Below, one piece after another: positions 50,398-58,685 of a stretch of DNA of 64,000 nucleotides (positions within the stretch are counted from its first letter, which is position 1; each line of letters opens with the position of its first letter). This stretch comes from Cupriavidus agavae (lineage in GTDB: Bacteria > Pseudomonadota > Gammaproteobacteria > Burkholderiales > Burkholderiaceae). The stretch is from assembly GCF_004217045.1 (NCBI RefSeq), contig NZ_SGXM01000008.1, positions 62,001 to 126,000 of the forward strand, read 5' to 3'. Position numbers and translations under genes: made by a program. The notes under the pieces are model-generated. The model did not search any database, was not told where the DNA came from, and saw only the letters and a list, made by a program, of their open reading frames with translations.

Positions 50398-51443
50398 TCC
50401 GGCTGCGCTCCCGAATACTTCACTACCGTGGCCCAGCGCCGGACGTCCTGCTTCACGAAGCTGGCGAACTCGGCCGGCGGCATGCCGCTGGGTTCGGCGC
50501 CATCGGTTTCCAGCCGCTTGCGCACGGCGGGCTCGTCGATGCCGCGCCGCGCGGCCTGGAACAGTGCCTGCGTGACCTCGGGCGGCAGGTTGGCCGGGCC
50601 GAACAGGCCGAACCACGCGCTCGACTCGAAGCCTTTCACGGTATTGCCGATCGGCTGCGCGCCCGGAAACTGCGGCAGCGGATTCGGGCTTGTCACCCCC
50701 AGCACCTTGAGCTTGCCGGCCTTGACGTGCTGCGCCACGTTCAGCGAGCTGGCGAACATCAGGTCCACCTGGCCGGCCAGCAGGTCTGTGATGGCCGGCG
50801 TGGTGCCCTTGTACGGGATGTTGACGATGTAGGTGCCGGTCATCATCTTGAACATGTCCCCGGCCAGATGCACCGAGGAGCCGACCGAGCCGATGCCGAA
50901 ATTGAGCTTGCCGGGCTGCGCCTTCGCCAGCCGGATCAGCTCGGGAATATTGTTCGCGGGCAGCTTCGGCGTGGCCACCAGTACGCTGGGCACCGTGGCG
51001 ACGAGCGTGATCGGCGTGAAATCCTGTATCGGGTCGAACGGCAGCTTCTTGTACAGCGTGGCGTTGATCGTATGGCTCGTGAAGCTCATCAGCAGCGTGG
51101 TGCCATCGGCGGCGCTCTTGGCCACGAGGTCGGCCGCGATGTTGCCGCCGGCGCCGGGACGGTTCTCCACCACCACGGGCTGGCCCAGCGTCTGCGACAT
51201 TTCCTGCGCCACGGTGCGCGCCAGCGTATCGGTGGTGCCGCCGGCCGGGGCGCCTACCAGGATGCGGATCGGCTTGCCGCCCGCCACGGCAGCGTGCGCG
51301 GGCGTGGCGCCAAGCATCGGCACGAGCGCAGCGAGGGACACGAGAGCGAGTGCGCCACCGAGGCGCCGGCGTACGGCAGCGTGCGGGGCGATGCGGTCAG
51401 ACTGGCGGGTTGGCTGATGCCGGCCCGGACGAACAACTGGCAT
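50394..51443 (-). CDS. Bug-family (TctC) periplasmic solute-binding protein
   Basis: A 349-aa exported binding protein. A long N-region with twin-Arg-like composition precedes the hydrophobic core ALALVSLAALVPML and cleavage after AHA. Bug features: RILVGAPAGGTTDTLARTVA, VVENRPGAGGNIAADLVAKS, and GVTSPNPLPQFPGAQPIG. Such proteins bind carboxylates or other small acids and are very numerous in Cupriavidus and Bordetella; most lack a linked TctAB transporter, as here. It is first of the three-gene operon with the LeuCD-like enzyme, so the ligand may be that enzyme's substrate. Confidence 0.93.
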   Translation of the reverse strand: MPVVRPGRHQPTRQSDRIAPHAAVRRRLGGALALVSLAALVPMLGATPAHAAVAGGKPIRILVGAPAGGTTDTLARTVAQEMSQTLGQPVVVENRPGAGGNIAADLVAKSAADGTTLLMSFTSHTINATLYKKLPFDPIQDFTPITLVATVPSVLVATPKLPANNIPELIRLAKAQPGKLNFGIGSVGSSVHLAGDMFKMMTGTYIVNIPYKGTTPAITDLLAGQVDLMFASSLNVAQHVKAGKLKVLGVTSPNPLPQFPGAQPIGNTVKGFESSAWFGLFGPANLPPEVTQALFQAARRGIDEPAVRKRLETDGAEPSGMPPAEFASFVKQDVRRWATVVKYSGAQPE

Positions 51444-51574
51444 GGCGGAAGCTCCTCGATGTGATCAGGAGTGCGCAGTATGGACCGGAAAGATCGGTGC
51501 CGGAAAGCCCGCCCGAGGGGGGCGGGAAGGGGCCGGGACGCGCCGCCGGGATGCCGGGGCGCGTCCGCCGTGCG

Positions 51575-52360
51575 TCAGTCGCGCAGGCCCGTGCGGGTTT
51601 CGTTCTCCACCCACACGTTGGCGCTGTCGCCACCGCCCATCGGCGACAGCTCCATGCGGTATTCATAGCGGTCGGGGCGGTACTGGCCCATCAGCAGCTG
51701 CACCGGGCGGCCGGCCTTGTCGAGCACCACGCGGCGCACCGCCAGCAGCGCGCCGCCCACGGGCACGTCGAGCAGCGGGGCCACCACCACGTCGGCCAGG
51801 CGCGCGGTCAGCACCTGCGAGGCGCGGCCCAGCTCCACGCCGGTGGCTTCGAGCAGGCGCAGCATCGGCGTGCTTTCCAGCTCCTTGCGCGACAGCGAGC
51901 GGCCCACTTCGGCGGGCAGGTACACGGTGATGTGCGACAGCGGACGGCTCTTGTAGTGTCGCACGCGCACCACCTTGATCACCGGGTCGCCCACCTGAAT
52001 CTGCAGTGCCTCGGCCACGTCGGGCGTGGCATGTACCTCGTCTATCGAGATCACCTTGACCGCGGTCTTCTCGCCCATCTCGATGATCGTGCCGAGCAGG
52101 CTCGTGGACTTTTCCTCGGCGGCGCCGGCAGGCTTGACGGGGTGGGGATTCACGAACGTGCCCAGGCCGCGGTGGCGGCGCACGAGGCCTTCCTGCACCA
52201 GGCGGTCGAACACGCGCCGCATCGTCACGCGCGACGCGTGGAACTGCTTGGCGAGGTCGATTTCGCCCGGCAGCGGACCCTGGCCGAAACGGCCTTCCAC
52301 GATCTGCTGGCGCAGGACCACGTAAATCTGGTGATACAGGGGAACGACGGCTTCACTCAT
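51575..52360 (-). CDS. GntR-family regulator (HutC/UTRA type)
   Basis: A 261-aa repressor-type regulator: N-terminal winged helix (YHQIYVVLRQQIVEGRFGQG, then SRVTMRRVFDRLVQEGLVRR) and a C-terminal UTRA ligand domain (about 95-250). It sits directly upstream of, and in the same direction as, the Bug-LeuCD operon and most likely controls it in response to its substrate. The AT-rich stretch at 52375-52415, just before its start, probably contains the promoter and autoregulatory site. Confidence 0.92.
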   Translation of the reverse strand: MSEAVVPLYHQIYVVLRQQIVEGRFGQGPLPGEIDLAKQFHASRVTMRRVFDRLVQEGLVRRHRGLGTFVNPHPVKPAGAAEEKSTSLLGTIIEMGEKTAVKVISIDEVHATPDVAEALQIQVGDPVIKVVRVRHYKSRPLSHITVYLPAEVGRSLSRKELESTPMLRLLEATGVELGRASQVLTARLADVVVAPLLDVPVGGALLAVRRVVLDKAGRPVQLLMGQYRPDRYEYRMELSPMGGGDSANVWVENETRTGLRD

Positions 52361-52756
52361 GGTTTCCCTTGCGAATACGTTATCGAACTAATGTACTTTA
52401 GATCAGACATAGAGCCTAGCATGAAAGTCGGTCCCGGCGCATGCGGCGCAAGGCCGCGTTCGGGGGGCCCCGGCGCGCGCCATGCTGCGCTGCGCGCAAG
52501 AAAGCGGGCCGGATTGCGCGGATTCCCGCCGCCGCCCTGCATGGCCGGACCGGCGAGCGCCGTTGCGCACCACCGCAGGGCATTGCGGGACGAACGTCAC
52601 CCGGGGAGCGGCACATCGGGCACGGCCCGATTCCTGTTTCATGCCCGTTACGGCGCGTGGTACTGCGGGTTTGCTCGGGGGTGCGCGCTAACTCCTTGAT
52701 TGCAGGACTGATTTTCCAGGCACCTGGCGCGGTGGCCGCCAACCGGCCAAAACCCG

Positions 52757-52774
52757 TGTCACAACGCTGTGACA
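52757..52774. promoter_or_regulatory. 18-base inverted repeat, candidate activator site
   Basis: TGTCACAACGCTGTGACA: perfect 7-base arms around ACGC. Its centre lies about 155 bases upstream of the start point predicted from the sigma-54 element, the usual distance for a sigma-54 enhancer-binding protein. Confidence 0.5.
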
Positions 52775-52893
52775 TGTCTCCTTCCGTCCACAGGTTTGGC
52801 GCCATCCGATGGTGTGATTTTGGTGCCGAAGTTCCCGCAGGCCAACCCGCCAGCCCTTGTTTTTCAATGGATTGAGCACCATCGCGGTGTGCC

Positions 52894-52908
52894 TGGCACT
52901 GAATATGC
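52894..52908 (+). promoter_or_regulatory. Candidate sigma-54 promoter of the amyloid-like operon
   Basis: TGGCACTGAATATGC has a perfect TGGCAC at -24 and GC exactly 10 bases after the GG, with ATGC against TTGC at -12. It lies 110 bases before the ATG at 53019, implying a leader of about 100 bases. Confidence 0.55.
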
Positions 52909-53018
52909 GCAAGGGAGGCCCGGTCCGGCATCCAAGCAGGACCTGAACCTCCAGCCGATGTTCTCGAGAGCACCGGCCGGAGGGTTGAGCCGCAGTACAA
53001 ACTTCCTGGGAGCTTCGT

Positions 53019-54560
53019 ATGAAAAAGACTTTACTCGCGTCGGCAGTTGGCATTGCCATGGGCTTCGCTGGTCAGGCAATGGCGAACCCGACCAACAATG
53101 TAGGCGACGGCGATACAACGAATACCGCGACGGCAACGTCCACGCAGGGGTCAGGCGCTTCGGCGAACGAATATTCGAAGGCTTACCAGGACAACAGCAC
53201 CAGCACCCGGACCAACACGGAGACCAAGAACACCAGCCTGACGTCGACCCGTACGTCGACCCGTACCGAAACTGCCACGAACTCGAAGAACCGTACCACC
53301 CAGGATCTGGGCGGATTCGGTAACGCCGCAGCCGCCAACGGCGGCACGGCCACCGCCGCGTTCAGCAACGCGTTCAACAGCAGCAAGGCGCTGGCCATCA
53401 GCAAGCTGAGCGGCACGGTGTCGGGCAACTCGATCAGCAACATCGGCAACTACGCCACGAACAGTGGCAGCGCGGCTGGTGCAACGGGCGGCGCCGGTGG
53501 CGCGGGCTATGGTGGTCGCGGTGCCGGTGGCACGGGCGGTGACGGCGGCAACGGCGGTGCCAGCGGCAACGGCGGTGCGGGCGGCTCGGGCGGCAACGCC
53601 ACGAACGGCAGCGCAACGGCCGGTGACGCTTACAACGCCGGTGCAGTGGCTGGCAACGGCGGCCGTGGCGGCAACGCCAACGGCAGCTCGGGCTCGGGTG
53701 GCGATGCACGCGGCTACGGCGGCGGCGCACTGTCGGCCAGCCTGGGTGCCGGCGGCCGTGGCGGCTCGGCGGCAGGTCTGGGCGGCAGCGCCGGATCGGC
53801 TGGCCGTGGCGGCTCGGGCGGTGACGGCGGCTGGGGCAAGGGCAGCGGCGGCAGCGCACTGGGCGCAGGCCTGGGCGGCGGCCTGGGCGCTGGCGGCAGC
53901 AGCGGCGCGTCGAACTCGTCGAACGAGCGTGGCTCGGGCGCTGGCGGCACCGGCACGGCTACGGCCGCGGCTGGCGGCGCAGGCACCGGCACCGGCACCG
54001 GTACCGGCACTGCCACGGGCGGCGCCGGAACGGGCATGGGCGGCGCAGGCGCGGCAGGCGCATCGGGTACGGCAACGGCCACGGCCGGCGCCGGCTCGGG
54101 CACCGGCGGTGCAGGCGGCGCGGCCACCTCGACGTCGGGCGCAGCCACGGGCGGCGCCGGAACGGGCACGAGCGGCTCGGGCGGTGCGCAGACCAGCATG
54201 GCTGGTGCAGGCGGCGCCGGCGGCGCAGCCACGGCTGGCGCTACCTCCACCTCGGCGACCAATGGCAGCGCCACGGCCGGTAACGGCGCGGTGGGTGCTT
54301 CCTCGGGCGCAGGCGGTGTGGGCGGTGCCGGTGGTGCGGGCGCTGGCGGCGTGGGCGGTGCGGGCAACGGTGCAGTGGGTGGCGCTGGCGGTGCCGGCGG
54401 TACCAACTACGTCGATGCAGGCACGTTCAACATGTCCAACGCCATGACCAGCGTGGGCCAGTCGGCTGCCGGCATCATGATCGCCAACCAGAACAGCGGG
54501 TTGTCCTCGCTGGTGCAGCAAAGCGTCAACGTGCAGGCCAACATGAACGTGGGCCGTTAA
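53019..54560 (+). CDS. Exported Gly/Ala-rich repetitive protein, candidate amyloid fibre subunit
   Basis: A 513-aa exported protein with a Sec signal (cleavage after GQAMA, residue 22). Residues 23-95 are rich in Thr, Ser and Asn (STSTRTNTETKNTSLTSTRT). A conserved-looking segment at 96-150 contains FSNAFNSSKALAISKLSGTV. Residues about 150-460 are degenerate GGAGG/GTGTAT repeats, as in PGRS-like or silk-like proteins. The last 50 residues are ordinary sequence ending GIMIANQNSGLSSLVQQSVN with VQANMNVGR. No Cys. First gene of an exported operon with FapD-like and FapF-like proteins; it has the size, bias and position expected of the main secreted substrate. Sequence identity to FapC is not claimed. 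Confidence 0.85.
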   Translation: MKKTLLASAVGIAMGFAGQAMANPTNNVGDGDTTNTATATSTQGSGASANEYSKAYQDNSTSTRTNTETKNTSLTSTRTSTRTETATNSKNRTTQDLGGFGNAAAANGGTATAAFSNAFNSSKALAISKLSGTVSGNSISNIGNYATNSGSAAGATGGAGGAGYGGRGAGGTGGDGGNGGASGNGGAGGSGGNATNGSATAGDAYNAGAVAGNGGRGGNANGSSGSGGDARGYGGGALSASLGAGGRGGSAAGLGGSAGSAGRGGSGGDGGWGKGSGGSALGAGLGGGLGAGGSSGASNSSNERGSGAGGTGTATAAAGGAGTGTGTGTGTATGGAGTGMGGAGAAGASGTATATAGAGSGTGGAGGAATSTSGAATGGAGTGTSGSGGAQTSMAGAGGAGGAATAGATSTSATNGSATAGNGAVGASSGAGGVGGAGGAGAGGVGGAGNGAVGGAGGAGGTNYVDAGTFNMSNAMTSVGQSAAGIMIANQNSGLSSLVQQSVNVQANMNVGR

Positions 54561-54569
54561 GGCAACGGC

Positions 54570-54606
54570 GCGCTCCGTGCCGCTCCGAACAGAGCGGCCG
54601 GAGCGC
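54570..54606 (+). terminator. Intercistronic hairpin after the repetitive-protein gene
   Basis: A 15-base stem with a single bulged T (54578): GCGCTCCG-T-GCCGCTC (54570-54585) pairs with 54592-54606 around CGAACA. No T run follows. It starts nine bases after the stop and probably reduces downstream expression or protects the upstream mRNA. Confidence 0.65.
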
Positions 54607-54734
54607 CCGGCGTTCAATGTGGCATGCCGCAGGCATCCCGGGCTTCGTGCGCGGGATGCACTGCAACGTCAGACGCTTGCAGGTCCGGAATCGCGGCCGT
54701 CGCGGCCAGGCTCCGGTACACGAGGAGACGCACC

Positions 54735-55127
54735 ATGCGATCGCATCGCACTGTTGTCACGGCCCTGGCGACAGCCACGCTCGCCTGGCCATTCGCGCAG
54801 GCTGTTGCAAGTCCGCCTGACGCCCCGGCTACCGAGTCAGCCACTGGCGTGACCGGCACCCCGGCCCCCGCCGGCCTGTTCGGCGCATCGCGCGCGGTGG
54901 CGACGGACAAGCTCGCCGGCATCCGCGGCGGCGCGGAAACGGTGGTCAACGACATGACGCTGCGCGGCGTGGTGGGCGACAACGCGGCGGTCAATACGTA
55001 TTCCGGCCACAACATCATCGCGGATGGCTCTTTCGCCAATTCGGCCGGGCTGCCGACGGTGATCCAGAATTCGGGCAACAACGTCCTGATACAGAACGCG
55101 ACCATCCTCAACGTCCAGTTCAAATGA
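54735..55127 (+). CDS. Small exported protein with VIQN-type C-terminus
   Basis: A 130-aa exported protein; ATG at 54735 with GAGGAGAC upstream, and a signal peptide ending AQAVA at residue 25. After a Pro/Ala/Thr spacer comes AVATDKLAGIRGGAETVVND, and the end is TVIQNSGNNVLIQNATILNV with QFK, an Asn/Gln-rich beta-prone repeat. The same kind of motif ends the protein at 55836-57011. Start/stop overlap with the peptidase gene. It may be a minor fibre component or nucleator, by analogy with FapB/FapE. Confidence 0.85.
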   Translation: MRSHRTVVTALATATLAWPFAQAVASPPDAPATESATGVTGTPAPAGLFGASRAVATDKLAGIRGGAETVVNDMTLRGVVGDNAAVNTYSGHNIIADGSFANSAGLPTVIQNSGNNVLIQNATILNVQFK

Positions 55128-55822
55128 TCATGCGCAGCCTGCTGATGGCAGCCGCCTGCGTGGCGGCGGTACTGGGCGGCATCCATGACGCCCGCGCCGA
55201 TACGATCCGCGTACCCGGCGACCAGGGCAATTCGTACTACGTGCCGGTCACCAGCCTGCGCGAGGCGCGTTTTCGCACCACCATCCGCCAGCAGTACGAC
55301 TTCAGCTGCGGCTCGGCCGCGGTGGCCACGCTGCTGACGTACCAGTACAACATGCCCACCAGCGAGCAGACCGTGTTCGCCAACATGTACGTCAACGGGG
55401 ACCAGGCCAAGATCCGCGCCGAAGGGTTCTCGCTGCTCGACATGAAGCGCTTCCTGGCGTCGCGCGGGTTCGAGGCCGACGGCTACGAGCTGCCGCTGTC
55501 CAAGCTGCAGGAGGCCAAGGTGCCGGCGATCGTGCTGATCGTCGAGAACGGCTACCACCATTTCGTCGTCGTCAAGGGCATCAACGGCAACCGCGTGCTG
55601 ATTGGCGACCCCGCACGCGGCACGCGCGCGCTGGAACGCGAGTATTTCGAGAAGATCTGGGACAGCGGACTGCTGTTCGTGATCAACAACCGCACGGAGA
55701 ACGCGCGTTTCAATCTGGCGTCGGATTGGCGAGTCGCGCCAACCGGGCCATATTCGATGGGGATCAACCGCGACAGCCTGTATTTCACCGTCATGCCCAA
55801 GCATGGCGCCTCGGATTTCTGA
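55124..55822 (+). CDS. fapD: Exported C39-type cysteine peptidase, FapD-like
   Basis: A 232-aa protein with a signal peptide (cleavage after DARA) and a C39-like peptidase domain. Catalytic Cys is in RQQYDFSCGSAAVATLLTYQ, His in GYHHFVVVKGI, and Asp in VLIGDPARG, the standard C39 trio. Unlike bacteriocin ABC peptidases it has no transporter domain and is exported, as is FapD of the Pseudomonas functional-amyloid system, where it processes the secretion machinery. ATGA coupling to the preceding gene. The symbol denotes resemblance, not proven orthology. Confidence 0.85.
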   Translation: MIMRSLLMAAACVAAVLGGIHDARADTIRVPGDQGNSYYVPVTSLREARFRTTIRQQYDFSCGSAAVATLLTYQYNMPTSEQTVFANMYVNGDQAKIRAEGFSLLDMKRFLASRGFEADGYELPLSKLQEAKVPAIVLIVENGYHHFVVVKGINGNRVLIGDPARGTRALEREYFEKIWDSGLLFVINNRTENARFNLASDWRVAPTGPYSMGINRDSLYFTVMPKHGASDF

Positions 55823-55835
55823 GCAGGGGAGCACC

Positions 55836-57011
55836 ATGGTTCAGACAACCGATTCATCCGCACCACGCGCATCCGGCGTGCCGCGGCGCACCGTACGCGC
55901 GGCGCGCCCGGCCACGGCGGCCATGCTGCTGGGCGCGGGCCTGGCGTGTACCGGCCACGCGTTCGCGGAAACCGACGTGCTGGCCGCCGACGCCGTCGGC
56001 AGTGCCAGCCTGGCGGTGCCCTATGCGGTGGAACTCGCGGCGATGCCCGTATCGCTGGAGCTGCCGTCGCTGGGCGACGGCGCACCGGTTGCGGCAACTG
56101 CCGTGGCAACCGCCGTGGCGGAACTGGCCGGACACGCGCCGGCCGAGAGCTTCGATCCACCCGATGCAGGGCAAACCGTTGCCGAAGCACCTGCGCCAGT
56201 CGTACCGGTGAACAAGGCCACCGTGGCCCGCCACCAGCCCGCCGGAGATCCGGTGGCCCGCGCCATGACGCTGGCCACGCGCGACCCCGAGGCGCCGGTG
56301 GCCGAGGCACGCAAGGGCATGGCCAAGTGGAAGCCGGTGGCGCAGGCGCGGCTTGAAGAGTCGCGCGGCGGCTTTGATGCCGGCGGGCTGCAGATCGGCT
56401 TCGGCATCGATCGCGCGGTATTCGTCAACGGCGCGCTGGCGGTCTCCACCAGCATCACGATTCCCGATGTGCGCGCCATCACGGCGGCGCAGGCCGCGCA
56501 GTTGCAGCAGGCGCTGGGCCAGGTCACCGTGGCGGTGAGCGCAGCCAACAACGCGGCCAACGCCGCGGTGGCGGCGGCCCAGGCGGCCGCGGCGGCGGCG
56601 CAGGGCGCGGCGGGCCAGGCTGCCCAGGCCGCGGGCACGGCAGCCAATGGCGCGGTTGCCACCGCGCAGGGCGCGGCAGGCGCGGCGTCCACGGCGGCCA
56701 GCGCGGCAGCCGCGGGCGCCACAGCCACGGCAGCGGGCGCGGCCGGCATGGCGCAGCAAGCCATTGCCAATGCCGGCATCGTGGCCACCAACGGACTGAT
56801 GACCGTCGTACAGAATGGTGCCGGCAACGTCGCCAATCTTGGTGCGGCAGCGAACATGCCGGGCACGGTCATTCAGAATAATCTCAACAACCAGAACATT
56901 CAGAGCCTCATGACGCTCAACGCCAGCGTGAACACGCTCGCGGCCTTCCGGTCGCAGCTTGCCAACACTGCGCTGAACAGCGTGATCCAGAGGTCGGCGG
57001 CAATGAGGTAG
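55836..57011 (+). CDS. Exported Ala-rich protein with VIQN-type C-terminus
   Basis: A 391-aa exported protein; ATG at 55836 with CAGGGGAGC upstream. The long N-region and core AMLLGAGLACTGHAFA form a signal peptide. A central conserved-looking block (GGLQIGFGIDRAVFVNGALA, then VSTSITIPDVRAITAAQAAQ) is followed by an Ala-rich, probably helical stretch (about 235-310; AANNAANAAVAAAQAAAAAA) and an Asn/Gln-rich end with TVIQNNLNNQNIQSLMTLNA. The last motif matches that of the 130-aa protein. By position it corresponds to FapE. It may be a chaperone or minor fibre protein. Confidence 0.8.
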   Translation: MVQTTDSSAPRASGVPRRTVRAARPATAAMLLGAGLACTGHAFAETDVLAADAVGSASLAVPYAVELAAMPVSLELPSLGDGAPVAATAVATAVAELAGHAPAESFDPPDAGQTVAEAPAPVVPVNKATVARHQPAGDPVARAMTLATRDPEAPVAEARKGMAKWKPVAQARLEESRGGFDAGGLQIGFGIDRAVFVNGALAVSTSITIPDVRAITAAQAAQLQQALGQVTVAVSAANNAANAAVAAAQAAAAAAQGAAGQAAQAAGTAANGAVATAQGAAGAASTAASAAAAGATATAAGAAGMAQQAIANAGIVATNGLMTVVQNGAGNVANLGAAANMPGTVIQNNLNNQNIQSLMTLNASVNTLAAFRSQLANTALNSVIQRSAAMR

Positions 57012-57082
57012 TCGCGGTGTAGGAACGAACAACAGGTGCGGGCCCTGAAGTCAAGCCCGCCGTCCCGGGGGAGGAAGACGTC

Positions 57083-58519
57083 ATGAAGAAGCGTTCGCTG
57101 CAGGGCATCCGCTATGCCGGATGCTCGATGCTGTTGCTTGGCGGCATGGCCCAGGCACAGAACATTCCGGATGCGGGGCCACCCGCGTCCGGACAACTCG
57201 AATCATTGCAGAAGGAGCTGGCCGAGCAGGCCCGGCAACTCGACGCGATGAAGCGCGCGCTGGCCGATCAGGAGGCCACCATCCGCGCGCTGCGCACCAC
57301 CGTGGACAACGAGACCCTGGCCCGCAAGCGCGGCATGCAGGGCACCGGCGTCACGGGCGGCAACGCCGCCACCAACGCGGCGGCGGCTGGCGCGGCGGCC
57401 AGTGCCACGCAGATCAACAACACGGCCCAGCAGGGCGTGCAGGCGCAGCAGGCGCCGATTGCCGCGCCGCCGCCCGACAACACGGTGCAGGGCCAGGCCG
57501 CGCAGCCCGGCGAGGCCGCCGGCGTGGAGGAGCCCGTGGGCCGCCCGCCCGAGCGCGAGACCCGCCCGCCCGAGATCGCGCCGATCTTCGACCAGCCCGG
57601 CGTGCTGACCCCGGCCGGCAAGATCGTGGTGGAGCCGAGCTTCCAGTACGGCTATTCGTCGAGCGACCGCGTGGCGCTGGTGGGCTACACGGTGATCCCG
57701 GCGGTGCTGATCGGCCTGGTGGACGTGCGCCAGGTGAAGACTTCCACGTACGTGGGCGCCATGGCGTTCCGCTACGGCCTGACCAAGCGGCTGGAAATCG
57801 AAGCCAAGGTGCCGTACGTGCATACCAGCAGCGATACGGTCAGCCGCGAGGTGTTCACGGGCACGGCGGTGGACAACGTGTTCAACTCCAGCGGCAGCGG
57901 GCTGGGCGACGTGGAGGCCACGCTGCGCTACCAGCTCAACTACGGCAACGAGAAGATGCCGTTCTTCATCGGCTGGCTGCGCTACAAGTCGAACACGGGC
58001 CGCGACCCGTTCGAGGTGGTGACCGATTGCGTGACGCGCTGCGTGAGCAACACCACGGGCACCGGGCTGCCGCTGGGCATGCCCACCGGCACCGGCTTCC
58101 AGGCGATCCAGCCCGGCGTGACATGGCTGCTGCCGACCGATCCGGCCGTGTTCTTCGGCACGTTCAGCTACCTGCACAACTTTGCCCGCGACAACATCAG
58201 CCGCACGGTGCTGAACGGCGAGAAGGAGTTCCTGGGCAAGATCTCGCCGGGGGACATCTTCCAGTTCAACTTCGGCATGGGCCTGTCGCTCAACGAGCAT
58301 GCGTCGTTCAGTATCGGCTACGACCAGAGCATCATCTGGCCGACCAAGCAGAACGGCCAGACCGTGCCGGGCTCGGTGCGCATTACGCAGGGCACGCTGC
58401 TGGTGGGCTACTCGTACCGCTTCAACAACCGCTACACGCTGAACCTGTCGGTGGGCGCCGGCCTGACGCGCGACACGCCCGACCTGACCGTGACGGTGCG
58501 GCTGCCGATCACATTCTGA
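57083..58519 (+). CDS. fapF: Outer-membrane coiled-coil/beta-barrel protein, FapF-like exporter
   Basis: A 478-aa outer-membrane protein with GGGGGAGGAAGACGTC before the ATG. Signal peptide ends GMAQA (residue 25). Residues about 33-75 form a coiled coil (LESLQKELAEQARQLDAMKR and on), then an Ala/Gln/Pro-rich linker (about 85-165) and a beta-barrel (about 170-478) of the phenol-degradation MetA type, starting VVEPSFQYGYSSSDR and ending in Phe (LTVTVRLPITF), the BAM recognition end. The coiled-coil plus barrel plan is that of FapF, the trimeric exporter of functional amyloids in Pseudomonas. Last gene of the operon, followed by a 12-base-stem hairpin. Confidence 0.87.
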   Translation: MKKRSLQGIRYAGCSMLLLGGMAQAQNIPDAGPPASGQLESLQKELAEQARQLDAMKRALADQEATIRALRTTVDNETLARKRGMQGTGVTGGNAATNAAAAGAAASATQINNTAQQGVQAQQAPIAAPPPDNTVQGQAAQPGEAAGVEEPVGRPPERETRPPEIAPIFDQPGVLTPAGKIVVEPSFQYGYSSSDRVALVGYTVIPAVLIGLVDVRQVKTSTYVGAMAFRYGLTKRLEIEAKVPYVHTSSDTVSREVFTGTAVDNVFNSSGSGLGDVEATLRYQLNYGNEKMPFFIGWLRYKSNTGRDPFEVVTDCVTRCVSNTTGTGLPLGMPTGTGFQAIQPGVTWLLPTDPAVFFGTFSYLHNFARDNISRTVLNGEKEFLGKISPGDIFQFNFGMGLSLNEHASFSIGYDQSIIWPTKQNGQTVPGSVRITQGTLLVGYSYRFNNRYTLNLSVGAGLTRDTPDLTVTVRLPITF

Positions 58520-58537
58520 CCGCGTGCTGCAGTGCGA

Positions 58538-58572
58538 GGTGACGTGCGCAAGCCACGCGCGCGCACGTCACC
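58538..58572 (+). terminator. Hairpin after the FapF-like gene
   Basis: GGTGACGTGCGC (58538-58549) pairs perfectly with GCGCACGTCACC (58561-58572) around 11 bases, 19 bases after the stop. No T run follows, so it may be a factor-assisted terminator or an mRNA stabiliser. Confidence 0.6.
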
Positions 58573-58685
58573 CGCGGAGGGTCCGTCCGGCGCCTTGCGC
58601 TGTCCCTCCGGAGAGAGTAGAACGGACAAAACCGTCCCTGACGCCAGACCCATGTTCCGGGGCGGCCTGACAGAGGAGGCAAGTC

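Larger units (their letters stand above)
52361..53018. other. Long divergent control region of the GntR gene and the amyloid-like operon
   Basis: About 660 bases without a gene. The left part (52375-52415) is AT-rich and close to the GntR start. The right part contains an 18-base inverted repeat at 52757-52774 and a sigma-54-like element at 52894-52908, then a long leader to the ATG at 53019 with a CCTGGGAGC ribosome-site region. Frames in this stretch look non-coding. Confidence 0.7.

Noticed and set aside
53464..54420. Repetitive GC-rich DNA as a CRISPR or minisatellite array
   Set aside because: The repeats are variable Gly/Ala/Thr codon runs in one open frame with no spacer structure; they are part of the fibre-like protein gene.
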